From Brevundimonas sp. G8 (GTDB taxonomy: Bacteria; Pseudomonadota; Alphaproteobacteria; Caulobacterales; Caulobacteraceae): a DNA stretch of 64,000 nt. This document shows positions 46,751 through 57,557 of the stretch, piece by piece. Position 1 is the stretch's first letter. Each line of letters opens with the position of its first letter. Below the pieces are notes generated by a model that saw nothing but the letters and a program-made list of their open reading frames with translations, ran no database searches and was not told where the DNA came from. The stretch spans positions 1,745,604-1,809,603 of the forward strand of contig NZ_LR732816.1 in the NCBI RefSeq assembly GCF_902506205.1, written 5' to 3'. The translations under genes and the position numbers were made by a program.

Positions 46751-47006
46751 GATGACCGCCATCTTCGTCTTCATCAAATGCGAGCTGGGCTACGCCAACG
46801 ATGTGGCGGCCGACATAGTGGACAATGTCGAGAACGTCTCGGAGGTCTATTCGACCTCGGGCCAGCACGATCTGCTGGCCAAGTTCAATCTGCCGCGCGA
46901 CGCCGACATCGGCACCTTCGTGACGAAACAGGTGCAGACGCGGCCGCATGTGCGCGACACCTTCACCGTCATCACCTTCTCGCCCTTCTTGCCTTCGAAA
47001 GGCTAA
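46749..47006 (+). CDS. Stand-alone Lrp/AsnC ligand-binding (RAM) domain protein
   Basis: An 85-residue protein consisting only of the RAM sensor domain of Lrp-family regulators: MTAIFVFIKCELGYANDVAADI and VYSTSGQHDLLAKFNLP, with no helix-turn-helix. Such solo domains bind amino acids and may cap or modulate full Lrp proteins. AGAGGA precedes the start, about 10 bases away. The ATGATG doublet leaves the exact start open. It overlaps the divergent hydrolase start and, at its end, the convergent stop (CTAA). Confidence 0.85.
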   Translation: MMTAIFVFIKCELGYANDVAADIVDNVENVSEVYSTSGQHDLLAKFNLPRDADIGTFVTKQVQTRPHVRDTFTVITFSPFLPSKG

Positions 47007-47506
47007 GTTGCAGTCTTTCGTTTGACCTTGTCCTTGCGGTCCTCGGCCTCGTCGTCGTCGCCGACCTTTTCCTCGACCGTGGCCGACAGGCGCTGGAAGA
47101 CGCCCAGCCCGACCAGCACCAGCACCGAGGCGACCAGCAGGGCGGTGGGATAGATCAGCAGGGCCACGTCCTCGCGCGCCGTCTTGAACACCACCACCAG
47201 CGCCTCAAGAAACAGGGCGATGACGATGGTGGACAGGAACTTGGTCAGGCTGCGCCGGGCCTCGGCCGCGCTGCGCTTCTCGTTGCCGCGCTGCACCTCG
47301 TCCTCGAAGATGTATTTGGCCACGTCGAATACGGCGATGGCGACGATGACATAGCCCAGCACGTCCAGCACGGCGTCGGCGCCCGACCGATCCGGCGAGC
47401 CGATCCCATGCAGCGCGTCTTTCACGCCGAACCCGATCAGAGCCATAGCCGCCAGCAACAGCATCAGGCTGGCGAAGGCGAAGACCGCCCGGGTCAGATA
47501 GGTCAT
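47003..47506 (-). CDS. Multi-span membrane protein, function unknown
   Basis: A 167-residue protein with four hydrophobic segments: residues about 8-30, 50-65, 95-115 and 125-145. The C-terminal tail is highly charged (EEKVGDDDEAEDRKDKVKRK). ATG at 47506 is behind a strong GGAGGGA. Its stop overlaps that of the Lrp-domain gene. No family recognised; divergent from hmgA. Confidence 0.7.
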   Translation of the reverse strand: MTYLTRAVFAFASLMLLLAAMALIGFGVKDALHGIGSPDRSGADAVLDVLGYVIVAIAVFDVAKYIFEDEVQRGNEKRSAAEARRSLTKFLSTIVIALFLEALVVVFKTAREDVALLIYPTALLVASVLVLVGLGVFQRLSATVEEKVGDDDEAEDRKDKVKRKTAT

Positions 47507-47622
47507 TCGAAAATCCCTCCGCGAGGCCACAGCAACGCGCCATCTGCCAAGCTGTTGCCTCGCTGCAAAAGGGTGACGCTGACCCAAGGGAGGGCTAAAC
47601 CGGCGTCATAGGGAGACACGAC

Positions 47623-48918
47623 ATGACGCGATCCAACGCGCCCGCCTACATGACCGGCTTCGGCAATCATTTCGCGACCGAGGCTGCGCCGGGCGCCCTG
47701 CCCGTGGGCCGCAACTCGCCGCAGAAGACGCCGATGGGCCTGTATGCCGAACAGCTGTCGGGCACGGCTTTCACCGCCCCCCGCGCCGAGAACCGCAGAA
47801 GCTGGCTGTATCGCCTGCGGCCCTCGGCCCAGCACGGACCCTATACGCCGTTCGGCCAGGGGCTGGTGCGCTCAGGCCCCTTCGACGAGACGCCGCCCAA
47901 TCCCAATCGGATGCGGTGGGATCCGTTGCCGACGCCCGAGGCGCCGACCGACTGGGTCGAGGGGCTGACGACCTATGGCGGAAACGGCGAGCCGGACGCC
48001 GGCGCAGGGGCGGGCATCCACCTGTATGTCGCCAATCGTTCGATGACCGACCGGGTCTTCTACGACGCCGACGGCGAGCTGCTGATCGTGCCGCAGGAGG
48101 GGGCGCACCGCTTCGTCACCGAGATGGGCGTGATCGAGGCCGAGCCGGGCCATGTCGTGCTGATCCCGCGCGGCGTTCGCTTCCGCGTCGAGGTGGATAG
48201 TCCCGTGCGCGGCTATATCTGCGAGAACTACGGCAGTCCGTTCCGCCTGCCGGATCTTGGCCCCATCGGCTCGAACGGCCTGGCCAATCCGCGCGACTTC
48301 GAGACCCCGGTCGCAGCCTATGAGGATGTGGATCGTCCGACCGAGTGCGTCCAGAAATATGGCGGCCGACTGTGGGCCACCACCTTCGACCACAGCCCGC
48401 TGGACGTGGTCGCCTGGCACGGCAACCTGGCGCCCTGCCGCTATGACACGGCGCGGTTCAACACGATCAACACCGTCAGCTTCGACCACCCGGACCCGTC
48501 GATCTTCACCGTCCTGACCAGCCCGTCCGAAACGCCGGGCACCGCCAACATCGACTTCGTCATCTTCCCGCCGCGCTGGATGGTGGCCGAGCAGACTTTC
48601 CGCCCGCCGTGGTTCCACAGGAACGTCATGAGCGAGTTCATGGGCCTGGTGACCGGCGCCTATGACGCCAAGGCCGGCGGCTTCGCACCGGGCGGCGCGT
48701 CCCTGCACAACCGCATGAGCGGGCACGGCCCCGACCAGGCCAGCTATGAAGGGGCGATCAAGGCGGAGCTGAAACCGCACAAGATCACCGACACCCTGGC
48801 CTTCATGTTCGAAACCCGCGCGCCGATCCGCGTCACGAAATGGGCGTCCGAATCACCGCAGATGCAGCTCGACTACGACGACTGCTGGTCAGGCTTCACC
48901 AAAGGACAGATCTCATGA
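47623..48918 (+). CDS. hmgA: Homogentisate 1,2-dioxygenase
   Basis: Opens the ring of homogentisate to maleylacetoacetate in tyrosine/phenylalanine breakdown, using Fe(II). 431 residues, start [21 protein letters not shown]; typical motifs are GTAFTAPR near residue 46, [33 protein letters not shown], and a C-terminal [11 protein letters not shown]. No other genes of the pathway (fahA, maiA, hpd) are in the window. Its stop overlaps the next gene in ATGA. Confidence 0.96.
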   Translation: MTRSNAPAYMTGFGNHFATEAAPGALPVGRNSPQKTPMGLYAEQLSGTAFTAPRAENRRSWLYRLRPSAQHGPYTPFGQGLVRSGPFDETPPNPNRMRWDPLPTPEAPTDWVEGLTTYGGNGEPDAGAGAGIHLYVANRSMTDRVFYDADGELLIVPQEGAHRFVTEMGVIEAEPGHVVLIPRGVRFRVEVDSPVRGYICENYGSPFRLPDLGPIGSNGLANPRDFETPVAAYEDVDRPTECVQKYGGRLWATTFDHSPLDVVAWHGNLAPCRYDTARFNTINTVSFDHPDPSIFTVLTSPSETPGTANIDFVIFPPRWMVAEQTFRPPWFHRNVMSEFMGLVTGAYDAKAGGFAPGGASLHNRMSGHGPDQASYEGAIKAELKPHKITDTLAFMFETRAPIRVTKWASESPQMQLDYDDCWSGFTKGQIS

Positions 48919-49277
48919 TCCGTATTTCCCTCATCGCCGCCGCCGCTCTGCTGGCCGCCGCCTGTTCGTCCCAGCCGACGGGCGCCAGTTCCGACGCCCC
49001 GATGCAAAGCGCGGACGCCGCGTCCTGCGCCACGCGGGGCGGCACGATGCAACAGGTGGGGCGAATGCAGTCCTGGCAGTGCGTTGTCCGCTATGCCGAC
49101 GCAGGTAAGCGCTGCACCGACGGCGACCAGTGCCAGGCTGACTGCCTGATCGAGGGCAACAGCGGCGTCGCGCCGGGGGCGGCTGTGGCGGGCGTCTGTC
49201 AGGCCACCAGCAACCGCTTCGGCTGCAACACTCCAGTCGAGGACGGCAAGGCCGGCGCGACCCTCTGCATCGACTGA
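48915..49277 (+). CDS. Cysteine-rich lipoprotein
   Basis: A 120-residue protein with signal ([17 protein letters not shown], Cys 17 lipobox) and a mature part with eight more cysteines (for example [16 protein letters not shown]), suggesting disulfide-bonded periplasmic or outer-membrane location. The ATG overlaps the hmgA stop (ATGA), so it is probably co-translated with it, yet no aromatic-catabolic role is evident. Family not recognised. Confidence 0.7.
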   Translation: MIRISLIAAAALLAAACSSQPTGASSDAPMQSADAASCATRGGTMQQVGRMQSWQCVVRYADAGKRCTDGDQCQADCLIEGNSGVAPGAAVAGVCQATSNRFGCNTPVEDGKAGATLCID

Positions 49278-49290
49278 TCCTTCAGGCACG

Positions 49291-49320
49291 AAAAAGCCCC
49301 CGTCGCGAACGACGGGGGCT
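49291..49320 (-). terminator. Rho-independent terminator on the minus strand
   Basis: Perfect 11-bp stem AGCCCCCGTCG / CGACGGGGGCT with loop CGAA. On the minus strand it is followed by TTTTT, so it ends the transcript of the 49340-49645 lipoprotein gene. It may also check the convergent hmgA transcript. Confidence 0.88.
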
Positions 49321-49339
49321 GATCCATCCGTAAACGGAT

Positions 49340-49645
49340 TTAGTGGGTCGACGGCGTGTTCGAGGTGGTCATGCCGCCGTCGGCGTTACCGCCCTGTTGC
49401 TCGACCATGTCGGCCTTGCGGTCGGCGTTCTTCTCGACCTGATCGGCCTGGGCGTTCAGAGCGCCGGCTTCGGCGGCGGTCGGAGCGGTCGCGGCTTGCG
49501 ATTCCAGCTGATCGGCGCGGGCTTCACCCGTCGCTTCGATGGCGTCGGCTTGTTTTTCAGCGGCCTTGTCGGCGGCGCTTTCACCGCAGGCGGCGACGCC
49601 GGCCAGCATGAACAGCGAGGCGGCGGCGATGGCGAACTTCTTCAT
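49340..49645 (-). CDS. Small Ala-rich lipoprotein, predicted coiled coil
   Basis: A 101-residue product starting at the ATG at 49645, behind AGGAGAGG. Signal MKKFAIAAASLFMLAGVAAC ends in the lipobox Cys 20. The mature part is a heptad-like Ala/Glu/Asp/Gln-rich helix (AADKAAEKQADAIEATGEAR). It resembles entericidin-like or Lpp-like small envelope proteins. Terminator on the downstream side; upstream is glk, 81 bases away on the same strand. Confidence 0.7.
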   Translation of the reverse strand: MKKFAIAAASLFMLAGVAACGESAADKAAEKQADAIEATGEARADQLESQAATAPTAAEAGALNAQADQVEKNADRKADMVEQQGGNADGGMTTSNTPSTH

Positions 49646-49726
49646 TTTCGTTTCCTCTCCTTGGTGGAAATCAGGAAACGTCACGGCGGCGAAACGGTTC
49701 ACGCCGCCGTGATATTTTCGTGATCT

Positions 49727-50698
49727 TCAGTCTTCGGATTGGGCGAAGGCGACGCGTGCGGCCCCCAGCAGGGCGGCGTGTTTGTGCATGATCACCTTGG
49801 TCGGAATCTCGGACATATAGTCCTTGAACCGGCCCTTGCGCTCGAACCGCTGGCGGAAGGGGCTGGCCTTGATGAAGGGCAGTATGCGCGGAACGATGCC
49901 CCCGGCGATATAGACGCCGCCGCGCGCGCCGGTGGTCAGGGCGATGTCGCCGGCCACGGCGCCCAGGATGGCGCAGAAGCGGGCCAGGGTTGCGCCGCAC
50001 GGGCTGTTGGGGTCCGCCATCGCTGTCTCGGTGATCTGGGCCGGATCGTCGATATGGGTCTCGCGACCGTCGATCTCGGCCAGCGCCCGATGCATGTTCA
50101 ACAGGCCGGGACCGCAGATCAGCCGCTCGATGGAGACGCGGTCATAGCGACGACGCAGGATACGCAGGATCTCGTCCTCGATCGGATCGCCGGGCGGGAA
50201 ACAGGCGTGTCCGCCCTCGGACGGCATGGCCATCTCCTTGCCCGCCGCGTCGCGCACCAAGGCGGCGACGCCGAAGCCCGTGCCGGGGCCTAACACGGCT
50301 ACGGTGGAGTGGGGATCGCCGTCTACTGGCCCGCCCAGGCTTTCCAGCTGGTCTTCCGGCACGATGGGCGCGCCCCAGGCCAAGGCCTCGAAATCGTTGA
50401 TCAGCTTGACCGGTTTCAGACCCAGGGTCTGAAGCTCGCTCTCCGACACCGCCCAGGGCGAGTTGGTCAGGTCGATGGCGCCGTCGGTGACCGGGCCGGC
50501 CACGGCGATGACGCCACCCGTCGGCTTGACGTCGCAGCCGTCGACGTAGGCGGCGACGCCTTCCAGGAAGGTCGGATAGGTCTCGGCCGGAAAGCTCTCA
50601 TGGTGGTCCAGCACGGGCTTTCCATCAACCATGCGGGCCACGGCGAAGCGGGCGTTGGTGCCGCCGACATCACCGACGAGGAGGGTCTTGTCATTCAT
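49727..50698 (-). CDS. glk: Glucokinase
   Basis: Phosphorylates glucose with ATP. 323 residues with the ROK-independent bacterial glucokinase motifs: GDVGGTNARFAVA (phosphate-1), LINDFEALAWG near residue 107, and GPGTGFGVAAL. Start at the ATG at 50698, in ATGAATGA. Last gene of the ordered set zwf-pgl-edd-glk. Confidence 0.95.
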   Translation of the reverse strand: MNDKTLLVGDVGGTNARFAVARMVDGKPVLDHHESFPAETYPTFLEGVAAYVDGCDVKPTGGVIAVAGPVTDGAIDLTNSPWAVSESELQTLGLKPVKLINDFEALAWGAPIVPEDQLESLGGPVDGDPHSTVAVLGPGTGFGVAALVRDAAGKEMAMPSEGGHACFPPGDPIEDEILRILRRRYDRVSIERLICGPGLLNMHRALAEIDGRETHIDDPAQITETAMADPNSPCGATLARFCAILGAVAGDIALTTGARGGVYIAGGIVPRILPFIKASPFRQRFERKGRFKDYMSEIPTKVIMHKHAALLGAARVAFAQSED

Positions 50699-50729
50699 TT
50701 CAGGCGTTTCCTGCGCTCGGTTCGGTGGA

Positions 50730-52619
50730 TCAGGCGTCCACGGTCCGGTCGACGAAGTTGGGATTGGGCGGCGTGTCGTCATGGCCACGAGAGCCGGTCG
50801 GCACGGCGAAACAGACGGTCGCCCCCTGTTCGGCCGTGGTGACCACATGGCGGAAGGCGCCAAACAGTTCGCGGCCATAGCCCCAGGACGAACCCTCGGC
50901 GTTGTCGGCGGACCGGGCGGCGAGGGGGCGGGCGGTCAGGTCGGCGATCCCGACCGTGGTCAGGACCCCGGCCTCGGCGTCCAGACGGATGATGTCGCCG
51001 TCCCGGACATGGGCCAGCGGGCCGCCGGCCAAAGCCTCGGGGCTGACGTGGATGGCGGCGGGCGTCTTGCCGCTGGCGCCCGACATGCGGCCGTCGGTGA
51101 CGAAAGCGACCTTGAACCCCTTGTCCTGAATGACCGACAGGGCCGGCGACAGGCTGTGCAGTTCGGGCATGCCGTTGGCCTTCGGTCCCTGGAAGCGCAG
51201 GACCACGACCACGTCGCGGAACAGTTTCCCGTCCCGGAAGGCCTGGAGCGCGTCTTCTTGGGTCTCGAACACGGCGGCGGGAGCTTCGACGATGCGGTTC
51301 TCGGGCTTGACCGCCGAGATCTTGATGACCGCGCGGCCCAGGTCGCCCTTCACCAAGCGCAGGCCGCCCTCCTTGTCGAACGGGTTGGAGGCGGGGCGCA
51401 GGATGTCCAGGTCCAGGCTTTCCGCGACGCCGTCGCGCCAGACCAGCTCGCCGTCCACCATCGACGGTTCCTGGAAATAGGCCTCGATGCCCTGACCCAT
51501 GATGGTCGTGACGTCACTGTGGATATTGCCAGCCTTGGCCAGTTCGCGGGCGATGAAGGCGACGCCGCCGGCGGCCTGGAAGGCGTTCACGTCGGCCGAG
51601 CCGTTGGGATAGACCCGCGCCAGCAGCGGCGTGACCGACGACAGCTCGTCCATGTCGGTCCAGTCGACCAGCACGCCCGCCGCCCGCGCCATGGCGACCA
51701 GGTGGATTGCGTGGTTGGTCGAACCGCCGGTGGCCAAGAGGGCCACGATCATGTTGACGATGGACTTCTCGCTGATGACGTCGGCCATGCGGCATTCGCC
51801 GCTGCGGGCCAGTTCGACCGCCCGCTTGGCCGCCGCCGCCGTCAGGGCGTCGCGCAGGCCAGTGTCGGGATGGACGAAGGCGGTGGACGGCATGTGCAAC
51901 CCGCCCAGTTCCATCATCATCTGGTTGGAGTTGGCCGTGCCGTAGAAGGTGCAGGTGCCGGGCGAGTGGTAGCTGCCGATCTCGCTTTCCAGCAGGGTGT
52001 GGCGATCCACCTTGTTCTGCGCATATTCGGCCCGGACCCGGGCCTTTTCCGCATTCGGAATGCCCGACGGCATCGGACCGGCGGGGGCGAAGACGACCGG
52101 CAGATGGCCGAACGCCAGGGCGCCCATGAACAGGCCGGGCACGATCTTGTCGCAAACGCCCAGCATCAGGGCCGAATCGAAGGCGTCGTGCGTCAGGGCG
52201 ACGCCCGTGGACATGGCGATCACGTCGCGGCTGAACAGCGACAGCTCCATACCCGGACGACCCTGGGTGACGCCATCGCACATGGCGGGGGTGCCACCGG
52301 CGACCTGGGCCGTGGCGCCGACCTCGCGCACGGCCTTGCGCACCACATCGGGGAAGCGTTCGAACGGCTGGTGGGCCGACAGCATGTCGTTATAGGCGGT
52401 GACGATGCCCAGGTTGGGCTTGGACCCATCCATCGCCGTCAGCTTGTCGGCGATAGTCTGGCCGGCGAATGCATGGGCCCAGTTGGCGCAGCTCAGTTTG
52501 GCGCGGCCGGTGCCGCTGTCGCGGGCGGCGTCCATGCGACGGATGTAGTCGGCGCGGGTCTCGCGGCTTTTCTCGACGATGCGGGCGGTGACCGCGGCGA
52601 CCGTGGGGTGAAGCGTCAT
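50730..52619 (-). CDS. edd: 6-Phosphogluconate dehydratase
   Basis: Fe-S enzyme of the Entner-Doudoroff pathway that forms KDPG. 629 residues, with IlvD/Edd motifs including [55 protein letters not shown] and the C-terminal [18 protein letters not shown]. The start ATG at 52619 shares one base with the pgl stop (TGATG). Normal length. Confidence 0.97.
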   Translation of the reverse strand: MTLHPTVAAVTARIVEKSRETRADYIRRMDAARDSGTGRAKLSCANWAHAFAGQTIADKLTAMDGSKPNLGIVTAYNDMLSAHQPFERFPDVVRKAVREVGATAQVAGGTPAMCDGVTQGRPGMELSLFSRDVIAMSTGVALTHDAFDSALMLGVCDKIVPGLFMGALAFGHLPVVFAPAGPMPSGIPNAEKARVRAEYAQNKVDRHTLLESEIGSYHSPGTCTFYGTANSNQMMMELGGLHMPSTAFVHPDTGLRDALTAAAAKRAVELARSGECRMADVISEKSIVNMIVALLATGGSTNHAIHLVAMARAAGVLVDWTDMDELSSVTPLLARVYPNGSADVNAFQAAGGVAFIARELAKAGNIHSDVTTIMGQGIEAYFQEPSMVDGELVWRDGVAESLDLDILRPASNPFDKEGGLRLVKGDLGRAVIKISAVKPENRIVEAPAAVFETQEDALQAFRDGKLFRDVVVVLRFQGPKANGMPELHSLSPALSVIQDKGFKVAFVTDGRMSGASGKTPAAIHVSPEALAGGPLAHVRDGDIIRLDAEAGVLTTVGIADLTARPLAARSADNAEGSSWGYGRELFGAFRHVVTTAEQGATVCFAVPTGSRGHDDTPPNPNFVDRTVDA

Positions 52620-53335
52620 CAGCTTTCCTCCGTCCACAGAACTTCAAGGGAAACGCCGGCGGCGATCAGGGCGGCGATGGGCTGGATCTTGGGATCGCCC
52701 TGGGCCTGTTCTTCGAACACGCGGCGTTTCGCGGCGCCCTTCAGACCCAGGATCACGCGCCCGGCGGAAATCAGGTAGGGGAGGTTGATCGACAACCGCT
52801 CGATGGTCGGCGCCATGCCGTCGCGACCGTGGGGCACGCCCAGGACGGTGGGTTTCAGCGTCGGTGTCAGCAGGGTCTTCAGCGTCGGGCTTTCCGGGAA
52901 CATCGAGCAGATATGGCCATCCTCCCCCATGCCGAGAAGGACCGCGTCGAAACGCCCGCCCGCATCGGCCAGGGCCTTGGCCGCCACGATGCCCGCACGG
53001 TCCACCGTGACCTCGGGCGTATAGAGGGGGATGAAGCGCGCCGCAGCCGCCTTGTCCTGCAAAAGCACGTCGCGGATCAGGCGGGCGTTCGATTCCGGCG
53101 AGGTCTCGGGCACATAGCGCTCGTCCACCAGGGTTACGGCGATCTTCGACCAGTCCAGATCGGTCGCCGCGAGACGGCGATAGACCGGCGCGGGCGTCGA
53201 ACCGCCCGGACCGGCGAACAGGGCGCGGCCATTGTCACGCACGGCGGCGCCCAGAGTCTCGGCCAGACGCGCGGCGATGGCTTCGGCCCAGGTCTCGACG
53301 GTGGGGAAGGTTTCGATGGGGCGGGCTTCAGACAT
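52619..53335 (-). CDS. pgl: 6-Phosphogluconolactonase
   Basis: Hydrolyses 6-phosphoglucono-delta-lactone. 238 residues of the NagB/Pgl-like fold: LFAGPGGSTPAPVYRRLA, VTLVDERYVPETSPESNAR, and LGMGEDGHICSMFP are the phosphate- and lactone-binding segments. The ATG overlaps the zwf end by eight bases and the stop overlaps the edd start. Confidence 0.96.
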   Translation of the reverse strand: MSEARPIETFPTVETWAEAIAARLAETLGAAVRDNGRALFAGPGGSTPAPVYRRLAATDLDWSKIAVTLVDERYVPETSPESNARLIRDVLLQDKAAAARFIPLYTPEVTVDRAGIVAAKALADAGGRFDAVLLGMGEDGHICSMFPESPTLKTLLTPTLKPTVLGVPHGRDGMAPTIERLSINLPYLISAGRVILGLKGAAKRRVFEEQAQGDPKIQPIAALIAAGVSLEVLWTEES

Positions 53336-54788
53336 CGGTCGTGTTCCAGTCGCGGCCAGTGCGCATCATCAGCATGTCGGCGCTGTCGGGGCCCCAGGTG
53401 CCGGCGACGTATTCGTCGGGCTTCAGACCGGATTCGGCCCAGGCCTCGGAGACCTCGTCCACCCATTTCCAGGCCTGCTCGGCCTCGTCGCGACGCACGA
53501 ACAGGGTGGAGTCTCCCGCCATCGCATCCAGCAGCAGCCGCTCATAGGCGACCCGGCGACGCGGCGGCGCGTCGCCCTTGCCGTCCACACCCCACGACAG
53601 GCTCATCTTGATCGGCTGGAGCTGCATGCGGCGATCCAGGCCGGGGCGCTTGTTCATCACCGTCAGCGAGATGTCTTCCTCGGGCTGTAGCTCGATGATC
53701 ATGCGGTTGGCCTGAACCTCTCCGCGGTCGTCGCGGTCGAAGATCGAGTGGGGCACCGGCTTGAACTGGATGACGATCTCGGTCCGCTTCTCGGGCAGGC
53801 GTTTTCCGGTCCGCATGAAGAAGGGCACGCCTGCCCAGCGCCAGTTGTCGATGTCGGCGCGCACGGCGACGAAGGTCTCGGTGTCGGAATCGGCTCCGCG
53901 TTCCTCGTCATAGCCCTTGGCCGGCTTGCCCTCGCTGACGCCCGCCACATACTGGCCGCGCACGGTGACGCGCTCGACCTCGTCCACCGTGACGGGACGC
54001 AGGGACCGCAGCACCTTGACCTTCTCGTTGCGCACCGAGTCCGGGTCCAGATCGCTGGGCGGCTCCATCGCGACCAGACACAACAGCTGCAGCATGTGGT
54101 TCTGCAGCATGTCGCGCAGGGCGCCGTATTCGTCATAGTAGGGCCAGCGGTCGCCGACCCCCACCGTCTCGCCGATCGTGATCTGGACGTGATCGATCGA
54201 CAGGTTGTTCCACAGCGGCTCGAAGATCGTATTGCCGAACCGCAGGGCGATCAGGTTCTGGACCGTCTCCTTGCCCAGATAGTGATCGATGCGGAACACC
54301 TGGTCTTCGCTGAAGGCGTGGGCCACGGCGTCGTCGATCTCCAGGAAGGACTTCAGGTCGCGCCCGACCGGCTTCTCCAGCACGATGCGGCAGTTCTTGT
54401 CCGCCAGACCCGCCGCCTTCATCGCCGTGACGATGCGGGCGTAGAGCGAGGGGGACACGGCCAGGAACGATGTGACCTCGCCGTCGCCGACCTTGTCCTT
54501 CAGGGGCTTGAGGCTGTCGGGCGAGGTGGCGTCCACGGCCAGATAGTCCAGACGAGCCTTCATCCTGGACCAACTGGTTTCGTCCCAGGCCTGGTCGGCC
54601 TCGGCGCGCGCCTTCACGGCCTCATGCACCTTGGCGATATAGTCGTCGGCGCTCTCTTCCGAGCGGGCGGCGCCGATGATCTTCAGCCCTTCAGGCAGCA
54701 GGCCGTCGTGTTCGAGGAAATACAGCGACGGCAAAAGCATGCGCATCGCCAGATCGCCGCCGCCGCCGAACAGAATGAGAGCCGCCAT
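53328..54788 (-). CDS. zwf: Glucose-6-phosphate 1-dehydrogenase
   Basis: NADP-dependent first step of the oxidative/Entner-Doudoroff route. 486 residues, with GGGGDLAMRML at the coenzyme site and the catalytic FRIDHYLGKETVQNL near residue 165. The start ATG at 54788 follows hisIE by only 48 bases, in the same direction. A promoter could lie in the end of hisIE, or zwf may be read through from the his genes. Confidence 0.97.
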   Translation of the reverse strand: MAALILFGGGGDLAMRMLLPSLYFLEHDGLLPEGLKIIGAARSEESADDYIAKVHEAVKARAEADQAWDETSWSRMKARLDYLAVDATSPDSLKPLKDKVGDGEVTSFLAVSPSLYARIVTAMKAAGLADKNCRIVLEKPVGRDLKSFLEIDDAVAHAFSEDQVFRIDHYLGKETVQNLIALRFGNTIFEPLWNNLSIDHVQITIGETVGVGDRWPYYDEYGALRDMLQNHMLQLLCLVAMEPPSDLDPDSVRNEKVKVLRSLRPVTVDEVERVTVRGQYVAGVSEGKPAKGYDEERGADSDTETFVAVRADIDNWRWAGVPFFMRTGKRLPEKRTEIVIQFKPVPHSIFDRDDRGEVQANRMIIELQPEEDISLTVMNKRPGLDRRMQLQPIKMSLSWGVDGKGDAPPRRRVAYERLLLDAMAGDSTLFVRRDEAEQAWKWVDEVSEAWAESGLKPDEYVAGTWGPDSADMLMMRTGRDWNTTDV

Positions 54789-54836
54789 GTCTTGTCCCTC
54801 GATGATCCCATTTGTCGGGACGCACGCCTTTACGGC

Positions 54837-55459
54837 CTAGCCGCTGTCTTTGGCCGCTTCCGCACGCGAGGCCAACACGTCCAGCACGTCCTGAAACACC
54901 ATGTTACGGGCATGGAGAAGAACGAGCAGGTGATAGATCAAATCCGCAGCCTCGCTGGCGAGTTCCTCGTCAGGGCCTGCGACGCCGGCCAGAGCGGTCT
55001 CGACTCCCTCTTCACCGACCTTCTGGGCGATACGTTTGGGCCCCTGGGCGATTAGTTTGGCGGTCCAGCTTTCGGACGGATCGGCGGCGGCGCGCACGGC
55101 GATGGTCTGTTCCAGCCGGGCGATGCGGCCAACGCCCGGCGCGTCGGCCTCGCCGAAGCAGCTGGTTCGGTTCAGGTGGCAGGCGTTGCCCACGGGCCGC
55201 ACTGACAAAACCAGTGCGTCGTTGTCGCAGTCGGGCGTGACGCCCACGACATACAGCCGGTCGCCGGAGGTCTCTCCCTTCCTCCACCGCCCGCCGCGCG
55301 AGCGTGAGAAGAAGGTGGCCTCGCCAGACGCGAGGGTCTCATCCAGGGCGGCGCGGTCCATATAGGCCAGGGTCAAAACCTGAAGCGTGGCGGCGTCCTG
55401 CACCACCACGGGAACCAGGCCGTCGCCCTTGGCGAAGTCGATGGTGTTTGGATCGAGTG

Positions 55460-55463
<4 letters not shown>
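54837..55463 (-). CDS. hisIE: Bifunctional phosphoribosyl-AMP cyclohydrolase / phosphoribosyl-ATP pyrophosphatase
   Basis: Steps 2 and 3 of histidine synthesis. 208 residues. The N-terminal HisI domain has [19 protein letters not shown], and [19 protein letters not shown] with SCFGE for metal binding; the C-terminal HisE domain (from about residue 115) has the helical [14 protein letters not shown] and the E..D pair typical of MazG-like pyrophosphatases. The ATG overlaps the hisF stop in ATGA. Confidence 0.95.
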
Positions 55464-56223
<760 letters not shown>

Positions 56224-56227
<4 letters not shown>

Positions 56228-56961
56228 GACCGTTTAGCCGTCGCGATGGCTTCGGGCAGGGTAAAACGGCCTTCGTAAAGGGCGCGGCCGACGATGACGC
56301 CATGACAGCCCAGGGCCTTTACAGCGGCGATGTCCTCCAGCGACGAGACCCCGCCCGAGGCCTGGAGCACCAGGTCGGGGCGGCGCTGACGGATTTCGGC
56401 CAGCAGATCCAGGTTCGGCCCGGTCATTGCGCCGTCGCGGCCGACATCGGTCACCAGCAGGTGTTTGGCCGTCCCCTTGGGATAGCGATCCAGCGCCTCC
56501 CACAGAGTCACGCCCGACGACTGGGTCCAGCCTTTCAGGGCGGGAACGGGCACGCCGCCCTCGATCTTGACGTCCAAGGCCAGGGTGATGCGTTCGACGC
56601 CGAAGCCCTTGAGCCAGGCGGACACGTCGCTGGGTTGGGTCACGGCGAGAGAGCCGACCACGACGCGCGACACGCCCGCGTCCAGCAACTTGGCCACGTC
56701 GTTGGCGCCACGGACGCCGCCGCCCGACTGGATCTTGACGTCGATGGCCTGGGTCAGTTCGCCGATCAGGCCGTGCTGGCGCGCTTCGCCCGCCTCGGCG
56801 CCGTCCAGATCGACGATGTGGATCCACTGCGCGCCCTCGGTCGCAAAGGCGGTCAACCGGGCGGCCGGTTGTTCGTCATACCGGGTCACCTGGTCGAACT
56901 TGCCGTGCATCAGGCGCACGCAGACGCCGTCCTTCAGGTCGATGGCGGGATAGATCAGCAT
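56224..56961 (-). CDS. hisA: Phosphoribosylformimino-AICAR ribotide isomerase
   Basis: Amadori isomerisation in histidine synthesis. 245-residue barrel with [18 protein letters not shown] at the start (catalytic Asp8), and [16 protein letters not shown] and [11 protein letters not shown] as catalytic and phosphate loops. Overlaps hisH by seven bases and hisF by four. Confidence 0.97.
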
Positions 56962-57557
56962 GAGAGGCCCAGGAAGTTCTTGAGGATGGTCGCCCCGGCC
57001 TGGGCCGAGCGTTCGGGGTGGAACTGGCAGCCCCAGCGGTTGGCGGATCGCACCATGGCCGGGACGGCCCCGCCATAGTCGGCGCGGGCCAGGGTCGCCG
57101 GGCCGTCGGGGCAGACGAAGCCGTGGACGAAATAGGCGTAGGCGCCGTCGGCGACGCCGTCCAGCAGCGGGTCGTCCCGGTCGCGGGTCAGGCGGCTCCA
57201 GCCCATGTGCGGCACCGGCAGGTCGCCCGCCGGTTTGAGCCGGGATACGGCGCCGGGGATGAAGCCCAGCAGATCGACACCCTCGCCCTCCTGGCTGGTT
57301 TCGAACAGCAGTTGCTGGCCCAGGCAGACGCCCAGCAGGGGGCGCGGAAAGGCGCGGATCGGTTCGACCAGACCCAGTTCGGCCAAGCGGCTCATGGCGT
57401 AACCGGCCGCGCCGACGCCGGGCAGGATGACCCGCTCGGCGTCTGCGATCACGGCGGGGTCGTCGGTCAGGCGTACGGTCGCGCCCAGCCGTTCCAGCGC
57501 GAACTGGACCGAGGCGACGTTGCCGGCGCCGTAGGCGATGACGGCGACCTCGGTCAC
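56955..57557 (-). CDS. hisH: Imidazole glycerol phosphate synthase, glutaminase subunit
   Basis: Class I glutamine amidotransferase that feeds ammonia to HisF. 200 residues; nucleophile Cys in LLGVCLGQQLLF (near residue 79), the oxyanion strand GVGAAGYAM, and catalytic His/Glu in WGCQFHPERS. The start overlaps the hisCB stop by four bases. Confidence 0.96.
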   Translation of the reverse strand: MTEVAVIAYGAGNVASVQFALERLGATVRLTDDPAVIADAERVILPGVGAAGYAMSRLAELGLVEPIRAFPRPLLGVCLGQQLLFETSQEGEGVDLLGFIPGAVSRLKPAGDLPVPHMGWSRLTRDRDDPLLDGVADGAYAYFVHGFVCPDGPATLARADYGGAVPAMVRSANRWGCQFHPERSAQAGATILKNFLGLSC

